Translations under genes and position numbers: made by a program
The notes under the pieces: generated by a model
What the model saw: only the letters and a program-made list of their open reading frames with translations
Told to the model about the DNA's origin: nothing
The model's database searches: none
Source of the DNA: an uncultured Draconibacterium sp.
GTDB lineage: Bacteria > Bacteroidota > Bacteroidia > Bacteroidales > Prolixibacteraceae
Length of the DNA stretch: 64,000 nt
Assembly (NCBI RefSeq): GCF_963677575.1
Contig: NZ_OY782038.1
Location: forward strand, 3,599,501-3,663,500
Reading direction: 5' to 3'
In this document: in pieces, positions 45,381-54,219 of the stretch
Layout: each line of letters opens with the position of its first letter
Position numbering within the stretch: position 1 is the first letter of the stretch

Positions 45381-45965
45381 TTAGTTATTAAATGCCGCAT
45401 TAAATGCATTTAAGAAGTGATGATTTCCTGTAATCGATTTAATTGTTTCTGTTCCCATATTGTTTGATATACGCCACAGCCATTGCCTTAGTTTTTCCAT
45501 GTCCTCAAATAGTTGGTTTTTGAACCTTGTTTTAATGTATTGCCAAACTTGTTCGCAAGGATTTAACTCAGGGGTGTAAGGTGGAATATTTAGCAAATAT
45601 ATATTGTCCGGTACCTCTATGTTCTTTGTAGAATGAAACCCCGCATTGTCAACAACTACAATCTTATATTCTTCTGGCTTGTGTTTGGAAAAGGCATTTA
45701 AGTAAGCCTCGAATATATTCACATTGACACCATCGATCTCCCAAACAAACGAATCACCATTAACAGGAGAATAACTGCCATACAAATAGGTAGATGCAAA
45801 TTTGTGCTGGTAGCTAATAACCGGCCTCACCCCACGAGCTGTCACACATTTTCCAATATGGCTCATCAGCCCAAAGCGGCTTTCATCTTGAAAATACAAG
45901 TTAACACTGTTGTAGTTATTTTTATCCAGACTCTTTCTAAGTGCGTGGAATGTGTTTGGTAGTTT
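45381..45965 (-). CDS. IS630 transposase, C-terminal DDE part (second frame)
   Basis: Open from 45965 to the stop at 45381, about 194 residues, without an upstream ATG; the first possible initiator is a TTG at 45899. The DDE triad is visible: Asp in YFQDESRFG, Asp in VVDNAGFHST and Glu in YTPELNPCEQVWQYIK. It must be joined to the first frame by a +1 shift or transcript slippage near the T6A5 run at 45963-45973, where the frames overlap. Otherwise the transposase is inactive. Confidence 0.8.
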   Translation of the reverse strand, partial: KLPNTFHALRKSLDKNNYNSVNLYFQDESRFGLMSHIGKCVTARGVRPVISYQHKFASTYLYGSYSPVNGDSFVWEIDGVNVNIFEAYLNAFSKHKPEEYKIVVVDNAGFHSTKNIEVPDNIYLLNIPPYTPELNPCEQVWQYIKTRFKNQLFEDMEKLRQWLWRISNNMGTETIKSITGNHHFLNAFNAAFNN

Positions 45966-46449
45966 TTAAAAAAGCTTCTTCGGCCTGTTTGTCTTTCTTA
46001 ATATGTGATTTCCGCGGGCTTTTTACCTTGGTTTTGAAATGTTTTATCAGGTATTCCCTGATACGTTGATATTTTATTTCTACCCCATATTCCTGATATA
46101 CCCAGTTCCGGGCATCCCAATACCCCTGGAACGGATTATGCGGGTCATTGACTCTTTGCTCAAGACCTTGATGAATTGCAGGCGTAATAATTTTTGATCG
46201 TTTGACTTTTGGCTTGTCGGATAGCAACTCTGAAATACCTCCGGATTTGTAATTATTGAGCCATCTTTCAAGAGTCCTTTTGTGCACACATAAATAGTCT
46301 GCAAGTTCTTGACGGGTACTAAACCTGCCGGATTTTATTTCAATTAAACTCCTGAGCCGTTTTCCTGCCTGAAATGATTTTTGTTTTACCAACAGTTTTT
46401 GTAGCTCAGCTACCGATTCTTTTATCTCCAAATAGGCTTTCTTTCCCAT
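45937..46449 (-). CDS. IS630 transposase, N-terminal helix-turn-helix part (first frame)
   Basis: 170 residues. HTH segments TRQELADYLCVHKRTLERWLNNYKSGG and a second winged-helix-like domain (YWDARNWVYQEYGVEIKYQRIREYLIK) bind the terminal repeats. The start at 46449 is 47 nt inside the element end. The frame ends at TAG 45937, past the run TTTTTTAAAAA where the second frame begins. Combined length of about 355 would be normal for IS630. Confidence 0.85.
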   Translation of the reverse strand: MGKKAYLEIKESVAELQKLLVKQKSFQAGKRLRSLIEIKSGRFSTRQELADYLCVHKRTLERWLNNYKSGGISELLSDKPKVKRSKIITPAIHQGLEQRVNDPHNPFQGYWDARNWVYQEYGVEIKYQRIREYLIKHFKTKVKSPRKSHIKKDKQAEEAFLKTTKHIPRT

Positions 46450-46678
46450 GATCGAAGATAATAAATTTATGCGGCATTACATAACGATATTAGTATTAAA
46501 GTGCTGGCTGCAGGTGCCATTCAGCCCGAAGATGGATTTAACTGGGCCTTTAAAAATGGCGCCGATTTTATCTGTGTGGGTATGTTCGATTTCCAGGTGG
46601 TAAACGATGTAAATATCACCATCGATACGCTGAATAATCTACAGGGGCGTACACGAAAATGGTATGGCTAAACTCCTT

Positions 46679-49048
46679 TTACTGGCTGCTTACAACCTGT
46701 GCAATTTCCTCCGTCTCAATTTGATTTGGCGTCAAATCACTAAGATCAACTTCAACACGCAGTGCCCGTAAACCCGATGCGCCAACTAAATCTTCCAGTT
46801 CTACATCCTCAATATTACTGGTTAGATAACCTTTTGCAATCATGTAATCGATGTACTTTTTGTAATCTCTGATTTCATCGGCATGTGAGTATATGATTGC
46901 AATTTTTCCCGGCTGCGTTACACGTTCGCTGGTTCCGTTAATCAGCGCTTTATCAATACGTTTTTTGGTAATCTCGTAGCGAATATTGTAGGCGCCGGCC
47001 ACATCAAACTTTTTCTCATCTTGCCGGAAAGCAATGCTTAGCGGATTTGAATGAACCAGAATGAGTTGCGTAATATCAAGTTTTGTTGCCAGTTGTGGTT
47101 GAAGCAATTTTATCCTGCGGGCAATTTTAACTTTTACCAGCAGTTGCCATAGCCTGATATTTTTTAAATAGATGTCGCAGTACTTTAATCCTTTAACCAG
47201 CGACTGACCAATGTAAGCATTGTATTCAATTCCATCGGTACGGTATTTTTCAAAATAATGCGGGAATACCTCCTGCGCTTTTACCTGCTCGGTCTCAATT
47301 ATTTCACTAACCTCTTCGTTAATCACTGTCAGGCTTTCCTCAAAGTTCTTTCGCTTTTTGTACACTACATTCAGGTGCGGATCAAGCGAATTAAAATAGT
47401 CTTTTACCGGTTCTTCAAGCTCTGAAAAACGTTCTTTTAGCAAGCGCAAAAACGGATCAACTTCCTTTGTCAGAAATTCAATAATTACAACTTCATCTCC
47501 TGCTTTTAGTCCGTTTTGTACCGTATCGATATTTTGCTGAATGTTAAAACAGATATCATCAAGCAATGGCATTTCTCTTATTTGGCGGGTATAGTCCAGT
47601 ATTTCACGTGCATGTTTTAATTGCTCGGAGAGGTCGGCCTGGATAGCCAGGTTACGTTCTATAGATGAGCCACGTACATCCGAAGCACCGTAGATAGGAA
47701 CTACATCGTTGAAAACAATCGATTCAACAGTAGTTTTTCCACCATTCTTATTTTCCGAAAGAAAGTGACCAACGGCTTCGCGAAAACGCCACTCAACAGT
47801 GGGATGAATGGCTGTAAACTGATCCTGGATTACCGCTCTGATTCTGTCGTTCCATTCTTCTTTCGATCGTTTCAGGGCCAGTGCAAAGGTTGGAAAAACA
47901 TCATGTAGCCTTTTAACCTGAAGTAAACTGATACTATTTGGTTTTTCGCACCCAAATTCGAGCATGCCTATAGCTTTGCTATCTACATAAAGCGGCACAA
48001 CAGCCAGGCTTCTTATTCCTGCATCCAAGAGGTTTTGTACAACGATATCCTTTGGTATTTTTTGAAGATCGGGAATGTTTACAATCCGATTCTCAGTGAA
48101 TGCCTGTTCGTACATCGATCCAACATATTCGTCACATTTTAGCTCCGACCTTGGAACAATGGTATTCCAAATCAGGTTCAGATTCAACATTGCATCCTCA
48201 TCCGGGGCAACCGCCATTCCGAATTTTAGCTTCGGATTGTTAAACAAGGCACGTATTCGTTTTTGCAGCACTTCAAAACCTTCGTTTGTATCAACTGTTT
48301 TTTTGTCGAGCAAATCGGTTTTTAGTTGAGAGATCACAAAGTCCTGGGTGATATCTACCAGGTTGAAATGGATAAATCCTGAAAGTTCAAAATTCTCCAA
48401 GGGAATTATTTCATTCCACACCTCCAGATCATCCGTATTATCCAGCAGTTTGGTAATATCTTCCGGCGTAAGTTTTGTGTGCTTTTTTAATTCACGAACC
48501 TGCACATAGTCGGTTGTTACATGTTTTCGTATGTATTTGATGTAGCCTTCTTTTGTGTCGGTAAGGCGATAGGTGAAGGGAAGATCAACGTCGATTTTAT
48601 AGTTGTAAAATTTCTCAAGTATCAACAGGTAAGCCTGATATACCTTAGAAATCAGCGAAAGATCCTGCTCGTTACTTAGGGCAATTTCAAATAATTTATG
48701 CTCGCAACTAAGGCTGTTTTTCAGCAATTTGGTGGCAAAAAACGGATCTTGCCCGATTGGAGCGTTGCAGGCTTCCATACTGTTTTTGTGACGCAAGGGA
48801 TTTATTACAAACGCCATAAGCTGATTCACCAGATCCTGATTTTCGTCGAGTAGGGCAGTGTTGTGTATTGGTTTTTTTAGCGCAGGAACCTTGTTCAAAG
48901 CATTCAGCGTACTTTTTGCCATATCTTTCATCGGGTGATTAGCCGTCGATTCAATCCGCTCAATATCTTTTATAAGCAGCTCAAAACTAAGTACTGAGCT
49001 GAAAGGGAGTTGGGCGAATGGGCAATTAATTTGTTTATCTGTTTTCAT
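46679..49048 (-). CDS. Large GAF-domain protein of unknown function
   Basis: 789 residues when started at 49048 (MKTDKQINCPFAQLPF). The central part (about 300-420) resembles a GAF domain: YEQAFTENRIVNIPDLQKI, DAGIRSLAVVPLYVDSKAIGMLEFGCEKPNS. The flanks are helical; I see no histidine kinase, cyclase, DNA-binding or membrane segment. Cytoplasmic. Proteins of this shape occur in Bacteroidetes as GAF-domain hypothetical proteins. The 49049-49282 gap upstream has no gene. Its stop is 7 nt from the end of the convergent pseudogene. Confidence 0.6.
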   Translation of the reverse strand: MKTDKQINCPFAQLPFSSVLSFELLIKDIERIESTANHPMKDMAKSTLNALNKVPALKKPIHNTALLDENQDLVNQLMAFVINPLRHKNSMEACNAPIGQDPFFATKLLKNSLSCEHKLFEIALSNEQDLSLISKVYQAYLLILEKFYNYKIDVDLPFTYRLTDTKEGYIKYIRKHVTTDYVQVRELKKHTKLTPEDITKLLDNTDDLEVWNEIIPLENFELSGFIHFNLVDITQDFVISQLKTDLLDKKTVDTNEGFEVLQKRIRALFNNPKLKFGMAVAPDEDAMLNLNLIWNTIVPRSELKCDEYVGSMYEQAFTENRIVNIPDLQKIPKDIVVQNLLDAGIRSLAVVPLYVDSKAIGMLEFGCEKPNSISLLQVKRLHDVFPTFALALKRSKEEWNDRIRAVIQDQFTAIHPTVEWRFREAVGHFLSENKNGGKTTVESIVFNDVVPIYGASDVRGSSIERNLAIQADLSEQLKHAREILDYTRQIREMPLLDDICFNIQQNIDTVQNGLKAGDEVVIIEFLTKEVDPFLRLLKERFSELEEPVKDYFNSLDPHLNVVYKKRKNFEESLTVINEEVSEIIETEQVKAQEVFPHYFEKYRTDGIEYNAYIGQSLVKGLKYCDIYLKNIRLWQLLVKVKIARRIKLLQPQLATKLDITQLILVHSNPLSIAFRQDEKKFDVAGAYNIRYEITKKRIDKALINGTSERVTQPGKIAIIYSHADEIRDYKKYIDYMIAKGYLTSNIEDVELEDLVGASGLRALRVEVDLSDLTPNQIETEEIAQVVSSQ

Positions 49049-49282
49049 TTTTCTTCGGCTGTAATTAGAACTGTACAACAAGTGTATCGTCAGAATTGTA
49101 ACAATTTATTTGTTCTAAGGTTCTGGCTTTCATTGCTTCGGATGAACTTTTGCTGCTACAAAGTTAGTAAGCCTGTTTGATATTTTTAGAAAGTTATGGT
49201 TAAACTGCCGGAATATCAACACGAAATGGCAATTGAAAGTGTTTGCCTGAAGTCTTTTGCCATTAAAAACAGCCTTTTTAGA

Positions 49283-49933
49283 TTACATCCACTGCATCAT
49301 ATCAAGCCAGAAATGTTGTCCTAAACCAACTGTAAAAATCAGAAAGCCCATTATGCCATGTAAAATGCTAACGAAAAGTACGCTCCCGGTTTTGTGATAA
49401 ATCCAGGCGAGGTAGATACCTGCAAAAAAAGTAAGTACCAACGATAAAATACTGAAGTATACAATGTGTACAAAACTAAAAGTAATAGCGCTGGCAAAGA
49501 TCAATTGCCACTTGTTTTGAAAAAGATTCCCATAGCGCATAAGCAGAAATTTCCGGTAAACAATTTCCTGTCCGTAGGCTGAAAACACGGGGTAGAAAAA
49601 CAACATCATCATCCAGATGGCGGGATTTCTTTTGGGTAGGTTAAACAGGTTTTCTGGTTCGAAAGTGAAAACATAGGTGAGTAGAAAAACACCGACAAGA
49701 AGCATGGCAAGAGCTTGTTGTAGCCACATCTTTTTTGAAATTCCCAGTTTGAACAGATCGCGGCTTTTGAATTCCTTTTGCTTGCGGAAATATAAGATAA
49801 GTGCAACGAGAATAGGTAAAAGAACAGAACTGGGGTGTATGAGGTTCTTATCGAAAAACAAAAACAGTGGTACTCCAAAAAACAAGAGGGTGAATTCGGT
49901 GAAATACATTACTTTTTTTGTGGTGGTTCTCAT
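49283..49933 (-). CDS. CPBP-family intramembrane glutamic protease
   Basis: 216 residues, about six to seven helices. Motif one is QEIVYRKFLL (family: EExxxR; the first Glu is Gln here), motif two SFVHIVYFS (FxxxH), and motif three FVSILHGIMGF (His). CPBP/Rce1-like proteases process or protect small peptides at the membrane; the substrate is unknown here. The start overlaps the preceding gene by 4 nt (ATGA type), making it the last gene of a tight operon. The changed first Glu may affect catalysis. Confidence 0.8.
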   Translation of the reverse strand: MRTTTKKVMYFTEFTLLFFGVPLFLFFDKNLIHPSSVLLPILVALILYFRKQKEFKSRDLFKLGISKKMWLQQALAMLLVGVFLLTYVFTFEPENLFNLPKRNPAIWMMMLFFYPVFSAYGQEIVYRKFLLMRYGNLFQNKWQLIFASAITFSFVHIVYFSILSLVLTFFAGIYLAWIYHKTGSVLFVSILHGIMGFLIFTVGLGQHFWLDMMQWM

Positions 49934-50598
49934 TTTTCAGCCAGTTGAATAATGTCCTTTGGTTTAATAATTAAGGAATCATAGCCATAGATTGCTGCGT
50001 TGATCATTGCTTTTCCTACCTGCGTGGTATTCACCACCGCATTCGGCGCCAATGCTTTAAATAAACGTACCAGCCACATAAAATAATCGTAGATAAACTG
50101 GTAGGCTTTTGTCCGCGATTTTATTCCGCGCAAGGGAATGATAAATCCCGGGCGAAACATAAACGCTTGTTTAAATCCAAGTTTGACCAGGTCGTTTTCA
50201 GTCTTTCCTTTTACCCGTGCCCACATCACTCTGCCTTTTTCTGATGAGTCAGTTCCTTCTCCCGAAACGTAAGTGATTGTCATTTCCGGGTTGAGCGGAA
50301 ATAATTCGCGGGCAAGCGAAAGTGTATAATCGTAGGTGATCTTTTTATAATCATCTTCTTTCATCCCAACCGAACTGATTCCCATGCAAAGAAAACAGGC
50401 GTCGTAACCAGCGAGTTGTTCTTTTGCATTCGAAAAATCGGAAAAATCGTTTTGAATGAGTTCTTCCAGTTTTGGGTGTTTAATATCAATTGGATTTCTC
50501 CCGATTACCAAAACCTTTTCCGCCGACTCATGATCGAGACATTCCAGCAAAACTCCTTTACCTACCATTCCGGTGGCACCTGTTACAATTACATTCAT
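49930..50598 (-). CDS. NAD(P)H-binding atypical SDR protein
   Basis: 222 residues. N-terminal VTGATGMVGKGVLLECLDH is a Rossmann GxxGxxG dinucleotide site (residues about 5-13), followed by ARVKGKTENDLVKLGFKQAFMFRPGFIIP near 140-170, like the NAD(P)-binding HTATIP2/YwnB-type atypical SDRs. It lacks a clear YxxxK catalytic pair, so reductase activity is not certain. It starts 1 nt after the metallophosphoesterase stop. Confidence 0.85.
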   Translation of the reverse strand: MNVIVTGATGMVGKGVLLECLDHESAEKVLVIGRNPIDIKHPKLEELIQNDFSDFSNAKEQLAGYDACFLCMGISSVGMKEDDYKKITYDYTLSLARELFPLNPEMTITYVSGEGTDSSEKGRVMWARVKGKTENDLVKLGFKQAFMFRPGFIIPLRGIKSRTKAYQFIYDYFMWLVRLFKALAPNAVVNTTQVGKAMINAAIYGYDSLIIKPKDIIQLAEK

Positions 50599-50599
50599 A

Positions 50600-51706
50600 T
50601 CATTCGGGCTTAAGTTTTAAAATCACAATTTCGCTTTTTGTACCAACGCGCATTGGCGGGCCAAATGTTCCCACTCCCTGCGAGGTGTAGATGCGTGTTC
50701 CTTTATAATCGCCCAACCCTTTGTTGTATTTGTAGATCATACTTACTACAAAATTGAATGGAAATAACTGACCGTTGTGCGTGTGACCGGCTAGGTATAG
50801 ATCAACTCCATGTTGATTGGCGAATTCAATCCCGTCGGGACTGTGATGCAACAAAACCGTTGGTTTTCCTGGGAAGAGGTTTAACTCATCGAGAACGGAA
50901 CGGACGCTTGGTCTGTTTCTTCTTTCGGGAATTTCCTGTTGGCTGTTATCGGCCCGCATGTGATCAAGGCCGATAATTTGTATCTGGTTAAAATGCGTTA
51001 CCTCGTTTTCCAAAACAGTAACGCCAATTTCGCGCAGGTTATCTTTCACTTCTTTTGCGCCCGAGTAACCGTCGTGGTTTCCTTCCACAAAATATACCGG
51101 GGCATTCAGTTGTTTCAGCGGCTCAAGGCTTTCGCTATTTAAACGGATCTTGCCATCAAAAAGATCGCCGGTTATAAATACCACATCCGGATTTTGGGCA
51201 TTGGTTTTATCTATTATTTTCTGCAGCGTTTTTGGTCCCCAAAAGTGCCCGATGTGAATATCCGAAAGGTGGGCAGCCGTAATTTCATTGGTAAGGCCTT
51301 TCATCGGAATTTCTACTTTGCTAATTCTTCGGTACTGTGCGTTTATAATTCCGGCTGCAGTAATAAAAACAGCCAGCGAAAGTGCAGAGATTCCCAGCAA
51401 TCGGGGGACTGATTTTGTAAATAGATTAATCAAGTCGACAGCCGCAACCGAAAGTAAAAGGTAAAGTAAAAATCCCATTACAATTGATGCCGCAATGTAG
51501 ATCATATTGCCAAAAGCTACCTGTGCATTGGTGGTTGTGGCTATGCCGGCAATCATAAACACGGTTAACGCTCCAAAAGTTATATAAAGGTAGCGGGCTT
51601 TTCGTATGTCGAAATAAAATGTGAATCGTTTGGCGAGGTACATATTTGCCCCCACCAGAAAGGCGATAAATGCGATGAAAAATAACCAGGGAATAATTTG
51701 TCTCAT
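50600..51706 (-). CDS. Membrane-anchored metallophosphoesterase (YkuE/YaeI-like)
   Basis: 368 residues: four N-terminal helices (about 1-120), then a calcineurin-like domain with LSDIHIG, GDLFDG, GNHDGY, LLHHSPDGI and LAGHTHNGQ, a full two-metal site. Related proteins (YaeI/LpxG-like, YkuE) act on phospholipid or UDP-sugar lipid substrates at the membrane; the substrate here is unknown. It begins 3 nt after the SDR gene stop. Confidence 0.9.
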   Translation of the reverse strand: MRQIIPWLFFIAFIAFLVGANMYLAKRFTFYFDIRKARYLYITFGALTVFMIAGIATTTNAQVAFGNMIYIAASIVMGFLLYLLLSVAAVDLINLFTKSVPRLLGISALSLAVFITAAGIINAQYRRISKVEIPMKGLTNEITAAHLSDIHIGHFWGPKTLQKIIDKTNAQNPDVVFITGDLFDGKIRLNSESLEPLKQLNAPVYFVEGNHDGYSGAKEVKDNLREIGVTVLENEVTHFNQIQIIGLDHMRADNSQQEIPERRNRPSVRSVLDELNLFPGKPTVLLHHSPDGIEFANQHGVDLYLAGHTHNGQLFPFNFVVSMIYKYNKGLGDYKGTRIYTSQGVGTFGPPMRVGTKSEIVILKLKPE

Positions 51707-51709
51707 GGC

Positions 51710-52489
51710 CTATTTGGTTTGCTGCATGCTTTTTACGGTTTTCAGCAGGAGTTTTTTGGGCATAAACGGAATTCCTGAAATCATAATTGATTGCATTGTT
51801 GTTAGCCCCGAAACCACATCAATTTTTCCTTTTAACATGGCCTGGTATCCTGCTTCGGCAACTTTGCGAGCACTTGCTGTTTTTTTGAACATCGCCGTTT
51901 TGTCCATTCCCGATGAAGCGCCAAATTCGGTTTCGGTGGCACCGGGCATTAGGTTGGTAACGGTAACATTGGTGTTTGCAAGTTCTTCAGAAAGCGCATT
52001 GCTAAATGAGCGCACATAAGCTTTTGTGGCAAAATATACCGCCTGTAAAGGTCCCGGCATTAAACTGGCTGTTGATGAGGTGTTTAGTATTTTACCCGAG
52101 TTGCGTTCAACAAAATCGGGCAGGAACAAGCGGGTCATAGCGGTTAACGAAGTGACATTCAGATTGATCATGGCCATGTGTTGTTCGTAATCCAGTTCGT
52201 GAAATACACCCACACCTCCAAAACCGGCGTTGTTAATCAGAATATCAATTTCGATACCTGCCTGTTTAATTACATTGTAAACTTCTTTTGGAGATTCGGA
52301 TAACCCTAAATCTTTCGCGATTACAAAAACCGTTATATCGTATTTCTTCTCCAATTCAGTTTTTAAAACTTCCAGCTTATCTCTGCTTCGGGCAACAATT
52401 ACCAGGTCGCCTCCATTTTCGGCGTGAATATGGGCCAACTCCCGGCCAATTCCGGTTGATGCGCCGCTTATTAATGCAACATTCTTCAT
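51710..52489 (-). CDS. Short-chain dehydrogenase/reductase (DltE-like SDR)
   Basis: 259 residues. Cofactor motif SGASTGIGRELA near the N terminus, NNAGFGG (about 88-94), catalytic Ser in NTSSTASLMPG and YxxxK in YFATKAYV. It belongs to the classical SDR branch that reduces carbonyls of aliphatic or fatty-acyl compounds with NADPH. First gene of a four-gene tight operon (spacing 3, 1 and -4 nt). Confidence 0.9.
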   Translation of the reverse strand: MKNVALISGASTGIGRELAHIHAENGGDLVIVARSRDKLEVLKTELEKKYDITVFVIAKDLGLSESPKEVYNVIKQAGIEIDILINNAGFGGVGVFHELDYEQHMAMINLNVTSLTAMTRLFLPDFVERNSGKILNTSSTASLMPGPLQAVYFATKAYVRSFSNALSEELANTNVTVTNLMPGATETEFGASSGMDKTAMFKKTASARKVAEAGYQAMLKGKIDVVSGLTTMQSIMISGIPFMPKKLLLKTVKSMQQTK

Positions 52490-52610
52490 TTGTTTTATTT
52501 TATATGGCGTTATTCAGAACTCTAATATTAAACAAAATTATACAGGGAAGGATGAATTGCGAATACTTTTTTCGGGGCTAATTTAGGTGGTAGAAATGCC
52601 GCAAGTTGGC

Positions 52611-53039
52611 TTAATGTGCAATTTCTTCAAGTTTTATCTGCTCATTCATCAACTCCTCAATTGTGGTCGATTTCAGCACTTGTACAAATTGACGGTTCAA
52701 TTCTCCCCAAAAACCATACAATGCACAGATTTCTTTTCGTTCGCAATTGTAATTTTCAGATACGCAGTCGACAACGCAAATTCCGGGTTCGAAGGCATTG
52801 TGAATGTCAAAAACCGTAATTTCAGAAGGCTTGCGGGTAAGGACATAACCACTGCGTCTTCCGGCGGCTTTGGTAACTAAGCCGGCAACTTTTAGTGAAT
52901 TGATAATGTGGTCGAGGTATTTATAGGAGATATTTTGGTTAGCAGAAATGTCTTTCTGATAGATTCCGGTTCCAGAATCGCTTAATGCTATTTCAAGAAT
53001 AGCCCTTAATCCATATCGTGTTTTTGTGCTGAATTTCAA
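52611..53039 (-). CDS. Rrf2-family transcription regulator
   Basis: 142 residues. Winged helix with KFSTKTRYGLRAILEIAL and ISYKYLDHIINSLKVAGLVTKAAGRRSGY, the standard Rrf2 start. Four Cys (88, 92, 99, 105) in the GICVVDCVSENYNCERKEIC region can hold an iron-sulfur cluster or sense cysteine or redox state. Divergent gap to the methyltransferase gene is 220 nt and includes a 10-bp direct repeat at 53144 and 53169. Confidence 0.92.
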   Translation of the reverse strand: MKFSTKTRYGLRAILEIALSDSGTGIYQKDISANQNISYKYLDHIINSLKVAGLVTKAAGRRSGYVLTRKPSEITVFDIHNAFEPGICVVDCVSENYNCERKEICALYGFWGELNRQFVQVLKSTTIEELMNEQIKLEEIAH

Positions 53040-53143
53040 AGCCTTTGGTTTTATCTTGCGAACTCATGTTTAAAGGCAAAGATAATAAAACTTCAGTACG
53101 GTAATCCTGCTCTTAACAGTTAATCATTAAACTGATATATTCT

Positions 53144-53178
53144 TTAGGTTCTTTTAACTTATTGCATATTAGGTTCTT
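53144..53178. promoter_or_regulatory. Direct repeat TTAGGTTCTT between Rrf2 and PIMT genes
   Basis: Two copies at 53144-53153 and 53169-53178, 25 nt apart. The position between divergent genes fits a regulator site, but no palindrome is formed and Rrf2 proteins usually bind palindromes. Confidence 0.3.
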
Positions 53179-53259
53179 AAAATATGTTCTTTATAAGAGG
53201 TTTGGTAACCTTATCAGCACTCGCATCGTTATAAAACTGGATTTTCGTGAGTCGTTGAT

Positions 53260-53964
53260 ATGATTAGATTTTTGATCGCGATATTTTTAGTGCTTGCACC
53301 AATGGTAAGTAGTTCGCAACACGATGCTTTTTTTTACGATCGGCAGCAAATGGTGGAACAGCAGCTGAAAAAAAGAGGGATTGGCGATAAAATGGTTTTG
53401 GCTGCATTTCTGAAGGTTCCCCGTCACGAATTTGTTCTGTCCGAATATATAAAGTGGGCTTACGCCGATGCTCCTTTGCCAATAAACGAAGGGCAAACTA
53501 TTTCGCAACCTTACGTTGTTGCATACATGACCGAGGTTTTGGAACTTAAAAGAACCGACCGCGTTTTGGAAGTTGGAACCGGATCGGGATATCAGGCAGC
53601 TATTTTAGCACAATTATGCGATTCGGTTTTTACCATTGAGCTTTTTGAGGCGTTAAGTAACTCAGCAGAAAACGTTTTCCAACAGCTGAATTACAATAAT
53701 ATATATAGTAAGGTTGGCGATGGATATTTGGGGTGGCCCGAAAAGGCACCTTTCGATGCAATAATTGTTACCTGCTCACCCTCGCATGTGCCTGAACCTT
53801 TGAAAGAGCAATTGGCTGAAAATGGCAGAATGATTATTCCCGTTGGCGAAGGTTACGTTCAGCAATTGGTGCTTTTGCAAAAGAAAAAGGGGAAGATTCG
53901 GGAAAAGAAAATTCTGCCCGTTCGATTTGTGCCGATGGTAAATGATGATAGAGAGAAGTATTGA
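53260..53964 (+). CDS. pcm: Exported protein-L-isoaspartate O-methyltransferase homologue
   Basis: 234 residues. A signal peptide-like start (about 1-19, FLIAIFLVLAPMVSSSQ) precedes the methyltransferase: YADAPLPINEGQTISQPYVVAYM (about 67-89) and VLEVGTGSGYQAAILAQL (SAM site, about 107-124), plus FDAIIVTCSPSHVPEPLKEQL. PIMT repairs isoaspartyl residues using S-adenosylmethionine. An exported form is odd, as SAM is not known in the periplasm; it may be tail-less anchored or the N terminus may not be cleaved. The 53965-54219 gap holds no gene. Confidence 0.88.
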   Translation: MIRFLIAIFLVLAPMVSSSQHDAFFYDRQQMVEQQLKKRGIGDKMVLAAFLKVPRHEFVLSEYIKWAYADAPLPINEGQTISQPYVVAYMTEVLELKRTDRVLEVGTGSGYQAAILAQLCDSVFTIELFEALSNSAENVFQQLNYNNIYSKVGDGYLGWPEKAPFDAIIVTCSPSHVPEPLKEQLAENGRMIIPVGEGYVQQLVLLQKKKGKIREKKILPVRFVPMVNDDREKY

Positions 53965-54219
53965 TTTTGAAATATCAAACCTGTTGACTCTTCTAATTTA
54001 TTTTCTACTTAATGGTTAAAACCCTGCAATTTGATTGCAGCTACTTTAGTTTCTATAAACTTTTATTTTATAGGATTTTGATTTGAGTATTGAGAATCTT
54101 ATTCGTGTCTATTTTCTTCTCTCACTACTCATTACTTTCTACTCATATCCTATGCTTTGTTCATTTTGAATTTCATCCAATCTTAAACCTATGTACTTTC
54201 AGTGCATAGTGGTTTAGTC

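Larger units (their letters stand above)
45374..46496 (-). mobile_element. IS630-family insertion sequence, 1123 bp
   Basis: The ends are imperfect inverted repeats of about 27-28 bp sharing AATGCCGCAT and GTTAT cores (45374-45400 and 46469-46496). It is flanked by TA on both sides (45372-45373 and 46497-46498), the TA target duplication typical of IS630/Tc1. It encodes a transposase in two frames on the minus strand. The insertion lies in the DoxX/TIM-barrel gene. Intact ends suggest a recent arrival. Confidence 0.9.
44047..46671 (+). pseudogene. DoxX-type membrane domain fused to an aldo-keto-reductase-like TIM barrel, interrupted by IS630
   Basis: The uninterrupted frame would encode 499 residues. 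Part one (about 1-145) has four DoxX-like helices. A twin-Arg stretch (SRREALKNLATIPALG) precedes another hydrophobic segment, then a barrel-like domain (about 215-499) of the aldo/keto-reductase or xylose-isomerase-like type, with HISRLVAGGNLIGG-like and HPDADNNDW segments. The frame breaks after GGATTTA at 45373; the element fills 45374-46496; coding resumes at 46499 as KVLAAGAIQPEDGFNWAFKN and stops at 46671. Removing the element and one TA restores GFKVLAAGAI in frame. The truncated product lacks about 58 C-terminal residues and is probably inactive. It follows GH78 by 25 nt. Confidence 0.88.

Noticed and set aside
45378..46488. Alternative IS630 boundaries with GAT or CGAT duplication
   Set aside because: These junctions leave the host gene out of frame; only TA at 45372-45373 and 46497-46498 restores GFKVLAAGAI.
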